Assembly (NCBI RefSeq): GCF_029223485.1
Contig: NZ_JARHTP010000009.1
Coordinates: 186,001 to 250,000 of the forward strand
DNA: 64,000 nucleotides
DNA from: Streptomyces coacervatus
Lineage (GTDB): Bacteria; Actinomycetota; Actinomycetes; Streptomycetales; Streptomycetaceae
Direction: 5' to 3'
Each line of letters begins with the position of its first letter. Position 1 is the first letter of the stretch. The position numbers and the translations under genes are program-made. Below, piece after piece: positions 55,508-63,176 of this stretch. Under the pieces are notes generated by a model that did no database searches, was not told the origin of the DNA, and saw only the letters and a program-made list of their open reading frames with translations.

Positions 55508-56995
55508 TCAGGCGGGGCGCACGGCGATGCGGATCGCCGCCTCCCCGGCGTTGTGGACCGACTCCTCGCGTATGACCGAGCCCGGGCCCGGCGCATGGAT
55601 CATCAGGCCGTTGCCGGTGTAGAGGCCGACATGGCTGAAGTTGTCGTGGAAGAAGATCAGGTCTCCCGGGCGGCTCTCGGCGAGAGGGATCACCGTGCCG
55701 GTGTTCGCCTGCTCGGCAGTGGACCGCGGCAGGGAGACCCCGGCGGCCCGCCATGCGGCCTGGGTGAGGCCGGCGTTGTCGTAGGACTCCGGCCCGACCG
55801 CACCCCACAGGCACGGCCGGCCGATCTGCGCCTGCGCGAAGGCGACGGCCCGGTCGGCCTTCGTGCCGGTGGGCACCTGCGGTGCCGGGACACCCGTGTC
55901 GAGGACGGTCAGCTCCTGCGGGCGCCACTCCTGGGCCGCGGGTATGCCGGTGTCGAGCACCGACGGTTGCTGCGAGGGCCATTGCCGGGCCATGGACAGG
56001 CCGGTGTCGAGCACCGTCTGCTCCTGCGGGAGCCACTGCTCGGCCGCGGGTACGCCGGTGTCGAGCACGGACGGCTGCTGCAGCCGCCACGCCTCCTCGG
56101 CCGCACGACGGGCCTGTTCCTGTGCCACCGGGTCCTGCCAGCTTGCCTGGGACGGCTGCACAACCGCCTGCTGGGCCGTGGTGGCCCAGGCGGGCTGCGG
56201 TGTCCGGGCCTCGATCGCCGCGGGCGGCGCGCTCTGCTGCGCCGTCGTCTGCCAGGTGTTCCCGGCCGCCGGAGCCTCGACGGCGGGGCGCGGGGCCGAG
56301 GTCTGCCGGGCGGTGTACCGGTACAGCAGCTCGCTGGCGGCCGCGATCCTGCGCTGGCTCTCCTGCTTGGACCTCCGCAGCGAGGTCTGCTTCGACTCGG
56401 GGGCCGCCGGCAGGGCGGCGACGGCCTCCTGGCGGGGTGCCGGCACGGCGGGCAGCGCGTTCGCGGGGCCGGCGGTCAGCTCGGCGACGGGACGGCGGGC
56501 GCCTGCCGCGGGCAGCTCGGGCACGGGCCGCCGGGCCGCCTCCAGCTCACGGCCGACACGGCTGTCGCCTGCCCGTTCCGCCGGACGCGGGCGCCGGGGC
56601 TCGGCCGGGCGGCTCGGCGTGCGGTCGGCAGGCAGTACCGCCGGGACCGTCGGGCCCAGCGACGCCCGCGCCCCGTCGAACCACTGCCTGGTGACGTTGT
56701 CGAGGTCGGGATCGGAGCGCCTGGCCCCGCCCCCCGGGGTGCCGCGCCCGCGCTTGCCCGCTCCCTGAATGCGGGTCAGGTTGTACTGGCCGGTGTCGTC
56801 CTCGGCCTGGTCGTAGAGGCTGCTCACGCGCTGCCGGACGGCTTCGCGGCTGGGGCCCTCGTCCCCCGTCGTCGGTGCGGCCTCGGCGGTCTGCGAGAAC
56901 AGGGCCACCGAGGTGAGGGCAGCGGTCGCGAGAGCGGAATTACGCATACCGGGCAGGCCGAGCCCTCCGGTGCGCGATGGTCGATCCGGCGCCAT
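55508..56995 (-). CDS. Secreted NlpC/P60-like protein lacking the catalytic cysteine
   Basis: Encodes 495 residues from ATG 56995, ten bases after AAGGAG. A Sec signal (NSALATAALTSVALFSQTAEA) is followed by a long Pro/Ala/Gln-rich region (about 45-375) and a C-terminal NlpC/P60 domain (378-495). In active peptidases the motif reads Asp-Cys-Ser-Gly; here it is ESYDNAGLTQ, with Asn407 in place of Cys and Ala in place of Ser. The following His (FSHVGLYTGNGLMIH) is kept. Four 18-residue repeats built on VLDTG(V/I/L) precede the domain. It probably binds peptidoglycan or a partner, or is a regulatory pseudo-enzyme, not a hydrolase. Confidence 0.88.
   Translation of the reverse strand: MAPDRPSRTGGLGLPGMRNSALATAALTSVALFSQTAEAAPTTGDEGPSREAVRQRVSSLYDQAEDDTGQYNLTRIQGAGKRGRGTPGGGARRSDPDLDNVTRQWFDGARASLGPTVPAVLPADRTPSRPAEPRRPRPAERAGDSRVGRELEAARRPVPELPAAGARRPVAELTAGPANALPAVPAPRQEAVAALPAAPESKQTSLRRSKQESQRRIAAASELLYRYTARQTSAPRPAVEAPAAGNTWQTTAQQSAPPAAIEARTPQPAWATTAQQAVVQPSQASWQDPVAQEQARRAAEEAWRLQQPSVLDTGVPAAEQWLPQEQTVLDTGLSMARQWPSQQPSVLDTGIPAAQEWRPQELTVLDTGVPAPQVPTGTKADRAVAFAQAQIGRPCLWGAVGPESYDNAGLTQAAWRAAGVSLPRSTAEQANTGTVIPLAESRPGDLIFFHDNFSHVGLYTGNGLMIHAPGPGSVIREESVHNAGEAAIRIAVRPA
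55880..56095. repeat. Four 54-bp tandem repeats in the NlpC/P60-like gene
   Basis: The motif encoding VLDTG recurs at exactly 54-bp steps (GTGTC at 55896, 55950, 56004 and 56058). Each unit encodes an 18-residue repeat of the type Q-(P/Q)-(S/T)-VLDTG-x-PAAx-W. Copies 2-4 are the most alike. Confidence 0.9.
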
Positions 56996-57480
56996 GGGAG
57001 CCGTACTCCTTCCGTACTCCGCCTACCGAGTTAGCTGTCGGGTTCGGGCGGTCGGTTCCGGAAGGCATGCCCTACGGCCCTTGCCCTGGCGGGCAGTTGG
57101 GCCGATTCACCCCATCGTTCGGTTGGGTCCCCGGCTCCGGCTGCCACGGGGGCGCACCGGACTCGGCGGAGGCCACGCGTCCCGGCGGGGTTCGCCGGAG
57201 GAACTCGTGCGGCCTGATGCCACGCTAGCCAACTTGTGCGGCTCGTGTGAAGGTTGAAGGCCGGAATGTCCGATACGCTTTTGTGACCTTCGTCGTGACG
57301 GTCCGTCAGATCCTTGCGTCATACACGCAGCGGATCCAGACGGCAACCGACTGTCGCGGGTGGAGGGAGGTCGCGTCCTGAAGGGGCGCGGGGCTGTATA
57401 GATATGCGGCTCCGCCGCGCGGGCGCGACAAGCCGCGACGGAGCCGCAGACGACAACCGGCATGCTGCGAACCGCGGAGC
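56996..57480. other. Long gap: promoter region and interspersed repeat, no gene
   Basis: 485 bp with no convincing coding frame. Next to the NlpC/P60-like start lies a short direct repeat GGAGTACGG with the ribosome-binding site. The stretch from 57381 to about 57450 is interspersed repeat copy B. A possible minus-strand promoter lies around 57230-57290, in comparatively AT-rich sequence, but no element could be fixed by eye. Confidence 0.6.
57381..57450. repeat. Interspersed repeat (copy B)
   Basis: AAGGGGCGCGGGGCTGTAT, then GATATGCGGCTCCGCCGCG, is nearly identical to copy A at 36621-36660. The right half (GGCGCGACAAGCC ... GACGGAGCCGCA) is shorter than in copy A, with a 10-12 bp inverted repeat left. 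It is intergenic, between the NlpC/P60-like and DUF5997 genes. Confidence 0.8.
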
Positions 57481-57858
57481 TCAGCCCTCAGTGTCCCGCT
57501 TCTTGATCCGCGCCGCCTCCTTGCGGACCTCGGCCTGCGTGGCACGCTCCTTCACCAGCCACTCGGGCTGCTCCTGCTTGAGGGCCTCGATCTGCTCGGT
57601 GGTGAGCGCGTCGGTGATCCCACCGCGCGCGAGACCCGAGATGGAGACGCCCAGCTTCTCCGCGACCACCGGACGGGGATGCGGCCCCTTGGCCCGCAGC
57701 TCCCGCAGCCACTGAGGCGGATCGGCCTGGAAGGCGTCGAGCTCGGCGCGCGAGACGACACCCTCCCGGAACTCGGCGGGGGTGGCCTCGAGGTACACAC
57801 CCAGCTTCTTCGCCGCGGTCGCGGGCTTCATCGTCTGGGTGCTCTGGTGCGACTTCAT
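57481..57858 (-). CDS. DUF5997 family protein
   Basis: Encodes 125 residues from ATG 57858; MKPATAAKKLGVYL at 57831 is a second possible start. The conserved core includes AAKKLGVYLEATPAEFREG, DPPQWLRELRAKGPHPR and VVAEKLGVSISGLARGG, with a highly charged C-terminus (KERATQAEVRKEAARIKKRD). The family is of unknown function and limited to actinobacteria. It is divergent from the LysR-sensor-domain gene 58 bp away, an arrangement I recall as common in Streptomyces. Confidence 0.85.
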   Translation of the reverse strand: MKSHQSTQTMKPATAAKKLGVYLEATPAEFREGVVSRAELDAFQADPPQWLRELRAKGPHPRPVVAEKLGVSISGLARGGITDALTTEQIEALKQEQPEWLVKERATQAEVRKEAARIKKRDTEG

Positions 57859-57916
57859 GCCGTCCAGGGTATCGACCCTGTTCGAGACCTCCGACCACGG
57901 CCGGTAGCCTGGCCTG

Positions 57917-58726
57917 GTGACAGGCTCGGAAGCATCCCCAACGTTCCGGCTTGCGTACGTCCCGGGGGTGACGCCCGCCAAGTGGGTGCGGATCTGGAAC
58001 GAGCGCCTGCCCGACATCCCGCTGAACCTCCTCGCCGTACCGGCCGCCGAGGCATCCGACGTGTTGCGTGCCGGTGACGCCGACGTGGGGCTCGTGCGGC
58101 TGCCGGTCGACCGTACGTTCTTCAGCGCGATCCCCCTCTACACCGAGACGACGGTCGTCGTCGTCCCCAAGGACCATGTGATCACGGCGGCGGACGAGGT
58201 GACCGTCGAGGACCTCGCGGAGGAGGTCGTCTTCCACCCGCTCGACGACGTCTTCGACTGGGACCGGCCGCCGGGCGAGCCCGCCTTCGAGCGCCCCGCC
58301 ACCACCGAGGACGCCGTGGAACTCGTCGCGGCGGGCGTCGGCCTCCTGGTCGTCCCCCAGTCCCTGGCCCGTCTGCACCACCGCAAGGACCTCACGTACC
58401 GGCCGCTCGTGGACGCCCCCGAGTCGGGCGTCGCCCTGGCGTGGCCCGAGGGGGCGACCACGGACCTGGTGGAGGACTTCATCGGGATCGTCCGCGGCCG
58501 CACGGCCAACAGCTCCCGCGGCCGCAAGGCACCGGCGCCGGAGCCGAAGGGCAGGGCGGACGGCAGGACCGGCGACACGGCCGGCGCCCGGCGCAAGCCC
58601 GCAGCAGGCAGGACGGCAGGTAATGCGACGGGGAAGACGGCCGGGAAGTCGACGGCACGGAACCCGAGGGCCGGTTCCGACGTCTCCAAGGGCGCCAAGC
58701 GCAGGAAGCCCCGCCGCCGGGCCTAG
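57917..58726 (+). CDS. LysR-type substrate-binding domain protein without HTH
   Basis: Encodes 269 residues from GTG 57917. Residues 1-190 form a LysR effector-binding domain (FRLAYVPGVTPAKWVRIWNERLPDIPL, DVGLVRLPVDR, VVPKDHVITAADEVTVEDLAEE, LVVPQSLARLHH) but no N-terminal winged helix is encoded; the upstream 58 bp leave no room for one. The tail (195-269) is very rich in Arg, Lys, Gly and Ala, and looks like nucleic-acid-binding disordered sequence. It is divergent from DUF5997. Confidence 0.88.
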   Translation: MTGSEASPTFRLAYVPGVTPAKWVRIWNERLPDIPLNLLAVPAAEASDVLRAGDADVGLVRLPVDRTFFSAIPLYTETTVVVVPKDHVITAADEVTVEDLAEEVVFHPLDDVFDWDRPPGEPAFERPATTEDAVELVAAGVGLLVVPQSLARLHHRKDLTYRPLVDAPESGVALAWPEGATTDLVEDFIGIVRGRTANSSRGRKAPAPEPKGRADGRTGDTAGARRKPAAGRTAGNATGKTAGKSTARNPRAGSDVSKGAKRRKPRRRA

Positions 58727-58794
58727 CCTCGGTCGGGGCGCCCTCGCCCCGTTCCGATCCATGCGGTGGGGCGTGGACGGGAGACGGGGGAGTT

Positions 58795-59661
58795 TTGCTT
58801 CGCAACGGGGTGCGATGCAGAGACGGCGCCGCGGACCAGCAGCGCGCCGACGGGCTGTGGGGCGACCGGGTCGGCCAGAGACACAGGCAACGGCGCGGCG
58901 GATGGTGGCGGGTGGCCGCGTTCGTCGGGCGCACGCTGCGAGGCGAGTGGCAGGGCATCGTCGTCGATCCGGTACGGCAGCTCAGACGTCGTGGGCTGCC
59001 CGCACTGTCCCTGGCGTTCCTGGCCGCCTTCGGTGTCATCTTCTTCCATGCGCTTGCGCAGCGGCCGACCGGCGCGGTGGTGGTGCGGCTGCTCGGCGGC
59101 GTCAAGGGCGACCTGCCGTTGTGGCTGGCCCTGCTGCGCACGCCGGTGTCGCTGTACGTCCCGGCCCTGGACCTGCCCGTGTGGGCGGGGATCACTCAGT
59201 TGTTCCTCGCGTTCGCGCTGGCCGAACTCAGCTTCGGCCGGGCCAGGACGCTCGTCATGTCGTACGCGACCACACTCGCCGGCACCCTGATGGTGCGCGT
59301 GATGATCGCGCTCGGTCCGGGCTGGGGCGGCCTGGGGCTGCCGCGCGAGATCGGACAGGTGCTGGACACCGGACCATCTGCCGCTGTCGTGGGCCTTTTC
59401 ACCTATCTCGCCGTCGTGCGTCGCGCACCCATCGTGTTCGCCCTCACCGGAGGGTCGATGGTGTGGGAGTCGATTGCCGTACCCAATCTGGCGGGCCGCG
59501 AGCATCTGATAGCGGTCGGCACCGCGATCGCCCTGGCTCTGTTCCATGAACGCGGCCGCAGACGGCAGCCCGTCCGGCCCCTCCTGCCGGTACGACGACA
59601 GGAGCCGCCGGGGGCAAGGGCCGAGCGTGCGTGCCCGGACGACCACGTCGCGGTCGGCTGA
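58795..59661 (+). CDS. Polytopic membrane protein, possibly rhomboid-like
   Basis: Encodes up to 288 residues from TTG 58795; the start is uncertain (GTG 58912 is an alternative). Five or six membrane segments are seen between about 70 and 255, with a conserved-looking loop PTGAVVVRLLGGVKGDLPLWLALLRTPVSLYVPALDLPVWAG (in parts). A charged Arg-rich tail follows. The rhomboid Ser/His pair (GxSG) is not apparent, so proteolytic activity is not supported. It stands alone between the LysR-like gene and the permease operon. Confidence 0.65.
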   Translation: MLRNGVRCRDGAADQQRADGLWGDRVGQRHRQRRGGWWRVAAFVGRTLRGEWQGIVVDPVRQLRRRGLPALSLAFLAAFGVIFFHALAQRPTGAVVVRLLGGVKGDLPLWLALLRTPVSLYVPALDLPVWAGITQLFLAFALAELSFGRARTLVMSYATTLAGTLMVRVMIALGPGWGGLGLPREIGQVLDTGPSAAVVGLFTYLAVVRRAPIVFALTGGSMVWESIAVPNLAGREHLIAVGTAIALALFHERGRRRQPVRPLLPVRRQEPPGARAERACPDDHVAVG

Positions 59662-59777
59662 GCACGGGCAACTCTGTTCCCGCCGCCTTCATTCATCCGT
59701 CTGTGGCGGCGTGTGTGCACCGTGAGGGGAGTGATCCTGGCTTATCTTCGCCACGAAATCTGACATCCGGAGTAAAA

Positions 59778-60812
59778 ATGAATAAAACGGATGAACTGGT
59801 TGATGTGGCGGAGCGGCCGGTGGTCCTGGCGCCGGCCGACCGGCACGGGCGCCGCGTCACCGTACGGCCCTTGCCCGTCGTCATCGTCACCGCCGTCGGC
59901 GCGGTGGCGGTCCTCACGCTCACCGGCGTCGGATGGCTGAGCCAGCCCGCTGTCGCGGCCTGGCGCACGGTCTGCCTTGCCATCACTGTCCAGGCGCTGC
60001 CCTTCCTCCTCCTGGGGACGATCCTGTCCGGGGCGATCAACGCCTTCGTACCGGCCGACCTGTTCACCAGGATCCTGCCCCGGCGCCCCGCCCTCGCCGT
60101 CCCGGTGGCCGGCGTCGCGGGAGTCGTCCTGCCGGGCTGCGAGTGCGCCTCGGTGCCGGTCGCGAACAGTCTGATCCGCCGTGGTGTCACCCCGGCCGCG
60201 GCCTTCGCGTTCCTGCTCTCCGCGCCCGCGATCAACCCGATCGTGCTCACCGCCACGGCCGTCGCCTTCCCGGGAAACCCCGCCATGGTCGCCGCCCGGC
60301 TGCTGGCCTCCCTGGTCACCGCAGCCGCGATGGGCTGGCTGTGGCTCTGGCTGGGACGCGAGGAGTGGCTGCGGCCGGCAGTGCGCCATGCCGGACACCG
60401 GCCGGGGCGCAGCCGCCTGCGGGAGTTCCGCCTCGGCTTCCAGCACGATTTCCTGCACGCCGGAGGCTTCCTGGTGCTGGGTGCCATGGCCGCGGCCACC
60501 TTCAACGTGGCCGTGCCGCGCTCCGTCCTCGACACCTTCTCCGGCTCGCCCTGGCTGTCGGTGCTCTTCCTGGCCGCGCTCGCCGTCCTGCTCGCCGTCT
60601 GCTCGGAGGCCGACGCCTTCGTGGCCGCCTCGCTCACCGGCTTCTCGCCCACCGCCCGGCTGGTCTTCATGGTGGTCGGCCCCATGGTCGACCTGAAGCT
60701 GATCGCCCTTCAGGCGGGCACGTTCGGCCGGGCCTTCGCCCTCCGCTTCTCCACCGCGACGACGGTGGTGGCCGTGGCCGTCGGCGTCCTGATCGGAGGC
60801 GTACTGCTGTGA
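59778..60812 (+). CDS. YraQ/ArsP_1-type permease (PF03773)
   Basis: Encodes 344 residues from ATG 59778, behind CCGGAG. About eight membrane segments; the conserved Cys pair of the family appears as LPGCECASVPVANSLIRRGV, with AFLLSAPAINPIVLTAT and CSEADAFVAASLTGFSP in the second half. The family moves arsenic, selenium or transition-metal species, or is coupled to metallochaperones. It overlaps the TIGR03943 gene by 4 bp, its usual partner. Confidence 0.9.
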   Translation: MNKTDELVDVAERPVVLAPADRHGRRVTVRPLPVVIVTAVGAVAVLTLTGVGWLSQPAVAAWRTVCLAITVQALPFLLLGTILSGAINAFVPADLFTRILPRRPALAVPVAGVAGVVLPGCECASVPVANSLIRRGVTPAAAFAFLLSAPAINPIVLTATAVAFPGNPAMVAARLLASLVTAAAMGWLWLWLGREEWLRPAVRHAGHRPGRSRLREFRLGFQHDFLHAGGFLVLGAMAAATFNVAVPRSVLDTFSGSPWLSVLFLAALAVLLAVCSEADAFVAASLTGFSPTARLVFMVVGPMVDLKLIALQAGTFGRAFALRFSTATTVVAVAVGVLIGGVLL

Positions 60813-61543
60813 AGCGCCGCGCCCAAGTCCTCCTGCTGGTCCTGACCGGCCTGGGCCTGCTGCACGCAGCCCTGTTCAGCGACCTCTATCTGCGCTACGT
60901 CAAGGAAGGTCTGCGCCCCCTGCTGATCGCCTCCGGTGTGCTGCTCCTGCTGCTGGGCGTGGCAGCAGCGGCGCCGGACCGCGCGGACCCCGAAGCCGAC
61001 GGGCACGCACACGCACACGGCCACGACCACTCCACCGCCCCCCGCATCGCCTGGCTGCTGTTCCTGCCCGCGCTCAGCCTGCTCCTCTACGCCCCGCCCG
61101 CCCTCGGCGCGTACACGGCTTCGCACGCGAACAACAAGGCCGTGACGAAGGAGCAGCGGTTTGACCCGCTGCCCGCGACCGTCCCTCTGCCGATGACCCT
61201 CAGCGACTTCACCGCCCGGGTCCAGCAGGACCGCGAACAGGCCATCAGGGGCCGCAGCATCAGCATGACCGGCTTCGCCACCCCGGCGGGACAGGGCGGC
61301 GGCTGGTATCTGACCCGGATCATCTTCACCTGCTGCGCGGCGGACTCCCAGTCGGTCAAGGTCCGGATGTACGGCACTCCCGCACCGCCCGCCAACACCT
61401 GGGTGGCCGTCACCGGAACCTGGCACCCCAGAGGCACACTCGGCACGAAGTCCGCGACGGCGGCCCTCGACATCCACCACACCGAGCGGATCTCCCCGCC
61501 CGTCAACGCGTACACGGACGACCTTCCGCTCACGCCCTCGTGA
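60809..61543 (+). CDS. TIGR03943 family putative permease subunit
   Basis: Encodes 244 residues from GTG 60809. Two N-terminal and one further membrane segments surround a His-rich loop (DGHAHAHGHDH), a likely metal site. The extracytoplasmic C-terminal domain has IIFTCCAADSQSV, with two adjacent cysteines conserved in this family. It almost always follows a YraQ-type permease and forms a two-subunit transporter, probably for a metal. The convergent glutamine synthetase gene lies 138 bp away. Confidence 0.88.
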   Translation: MKRRAQVLLLVLTGLGLLHAALFSDLYLRYVKEGLRPLLIASGVLLLLLGVAAAAPDRADPEADGHAHAHGHDHSTAPRIAWLLFLPALSLLLYAPPALGAYTASHANNKAVTKEQRFDPLPATVPLPMTLSDFTARVQQDREQAIRGRSISMTGFATPAGQGGGWYLTRIIFTCCAADSQSVKVRMYGTPAPPANTWVAVTGTWHPRGTLGTKSATAALDIHHTERISPPVNAYTDDLPLTPS

Positions 61544-61650
61544 TCGGCCGAGGCCCGGGAATGCAGGTCGGGCCGGAAGGCGAGCGAGCGAACCTGTTCA
61601 GCGCGTCCAGCATGTTGATGTACGACGGGCTGCCCTGCACCACCCGCACC

Positions 61651-61666
61651 GGCCGGCGGCCCGGCC
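61651..61666. terminator. Possible bidirectional terminator between convergent genes
   Basis: GGCCGG-CGGC-CCGGCC is a perfect 6-bp stem with a 4-base loop, between the TIGR03943 gene and the convergent glnA gene. The stem is short, so confidence is modest. Confidence 0.35.
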
Positions 61667-61680
61667 GCACCGGAGGCTTG

Positions 61681-63090
61681 TCACACGTCGAAGTACAGCT
61701 CGAACTCATGCGGATGCGGACGCAGTTGCAGCGGCGCAATCTCGTTGGTGCGCTTGAGGTCGATCCACGTCGCGATCAGGTCGGACGTGAAGACGTCCCC
61801 CTGCAGCAGGTACTCGTGGTCGGCCTCCAGGGCGTCCAGGACGGAGGGGAGGTCGGTGGGGACCTGGGGGACGTTCGCGTGTTCCTCGGGGGCGAGTTCG
61901 TAGAGGTCCTTGTCGACCGGCTCGGGCGGTTCCGTCTTGTTCTTGATGCCGTCCAGGCCCGCCAGCAGCATGGCCGAGAAGGCCAGATACGGGTTGCAGG
62001 ACGGGTCCGGGGCGCGGAACTCCAGCCGCTTCGCCCGCGGGTTGGCGCCCGTGATCGGGATCCGGATGCACGCCGAGCGGTTGCGCTGGGAGTAGACGAG
62101 GTTGACCGGCGCCTCGAAGCCGGGGACCAGGCGGTGGTACGAGTTCACCGTCGGGTTGGTGAACGCCAGCAGCGACGGGGCGTGTTTGAGCAGGCCGCCG
62201 ATGTAGTGGCGGGCGTATTCGGACAGGCCTGCGTAGCCCCCCTCGTCGTAGAAGAGCGGGTTGCCGCCCTGCCAGAGGGACTGGTGGCAGTGCATGCCGG
62301 AGCCGTTGTCGCCGAAGATCGGTTTGGGCATGAAGGTGGCCGTCTTGCCGTTGCGCCAGGCGACGTTCTTGACGATGTACTTGTACAGCTGCAGGTCGTC
62401 GGCGGCGTGCAGGAGGGTGTTGAACCTGTAGTTGATCTCGGCCTGTCCGGCCGTGCCGACCTCGTGATGCTGCTTTTCCACCAGGATGTTGACCTTGATC
62501 AGTTCCAGGGTCATCTCGGCGCGCAGATCCGCGAAGTGGTCGACCGGAGGGGCCGGGAAGTAGCCGCCCTTGTAGCGGACCTTGTAGCCGCGGTTGTCCT
62601 CCAGCGCGCCGGTGTTCCAGGCGCCCGCCTCCGAATCGATGTGGTAGAAGGCCTCGTTGGTCTTTGTCTCGAAGCGCGCGCTGTCGAAGACGTAGAACTC
62701 CGCCTCCGGGCCGAAATACGCCGCGTCCGCGATGCCCGTCGACACCAGATACGTCTCCGCCTTCTTCGCCACGTTGCGCGGGTCGCGGCTGTACTGCTCG
62801 CCGGTCACCGGGTCGTGGATGAAGAAGTTCACGATCAGGGTCGTGTCCTTGCGGAAGGGGTCGAGGCGGGCCGTCGACAGGTCGGCGCGCAGGGCCATGT
62901 CGGACTCGTGGATGGCCTGGAAACCGCGGATCGAGGAGCCGTCGAAGGCCAGCTCGCCGTCCGGGTCGAAGATCTCCACCGGCACGGTGAAGTGCTGCAT
63001 GATGCCCGGCACATCGCAGAAGCGGACGTCCACGAACTTCACGTCCACGTCCGCGATGAACTTCCTGGCTTCCTCGGCGTTCTGGAACAT
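61681..63090 (-). CDS. glnA: Glutamine synthetase type I
   Basis: Encodes 469 residues from ATG 63090, seven bases after AAGGGT; GTG 63099 overlaps that site. Full GSI signature: [14 protein letters not shown], the metal/ATP Glu in [32 protein letters not shown], and [10 protein letters not shown]. The adenylylation Tyr is present in [14 protein letters not shown], so activity can be modified by GlnE. It makes glutamine from glutamate, ammonia and ATP. The GMHCHQS site has Cys where many GSI sequences have Val. It is one of several GSI paralogues usual in Streptomyces. Confidence 0.95.
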   Translation of the reverse strand: MFQNAEEARKFIADVDVKFVDVRFCDVPGIMQHFTVPVEIFDPDGELAFDGSSIRGFQAIHESDMALRADLSTARLDPFRKDTTLIVNFFIHDPVTGEQYSRDPRNVAKKAETYLVSTGIADAAYFGPEAEFYVFDSARFETKTNEAFYHIDSEAGAWNTGALEDNRGYKVRYKGGYFPAPPVDHFADLRAEMTLELIKVNILVEKQHHEVGTAGQAEINYRFNTLLHAADDLQLYKYIVKNVAWRNGKTATFMPKPIFGDNGSGMHCHQSLWQGGNPLFYDEGGYAGLSEYARHYIGGLLKHAPSLLAFTNPTVNSYHRLVPGFEAPVNLVYSQRNRSACIRIPITGANPRAKRLEFRAPDPSCNPYLAFSAMLLAGLDGIKNKTEPPEPVDKDLYELAPEEHANVPQVPTDLPSVLDALEADHEYLLQGDVFTSDLIATWIDLKRTNEIAPLQLRPHPHEFELYFDV

Positions 63091-63146
63091 CCGACTCACC
63101 CTTCAAACCGCGGGGCGTCCTGCTGTGCACTGTAGGCACGGGGCGT

Positions 63147-63175
63147 GGACCCGGGAAGGCCGAGAGGACGGGTCC
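63147..63175 (-). terminator. Terminator-like hairpin after the hydrolase gene
   Basis: GGACCCG (63147-63153) pairs with CGGGTCC (63169-63175) around a 15-base loop, two bases after the hydrolase stop on the minus strand. Confidence 0.4.
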
Positions 63176-63176
63176 G

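Noticed and set aside
59740-59777. Possible Zur or other metal-regulator box before the YraQ-type permease
   Set aside because: The AT-rich GTAAAAATGAATAAAA looks attractive, but it has no inverted symmetry and covers the start codon.
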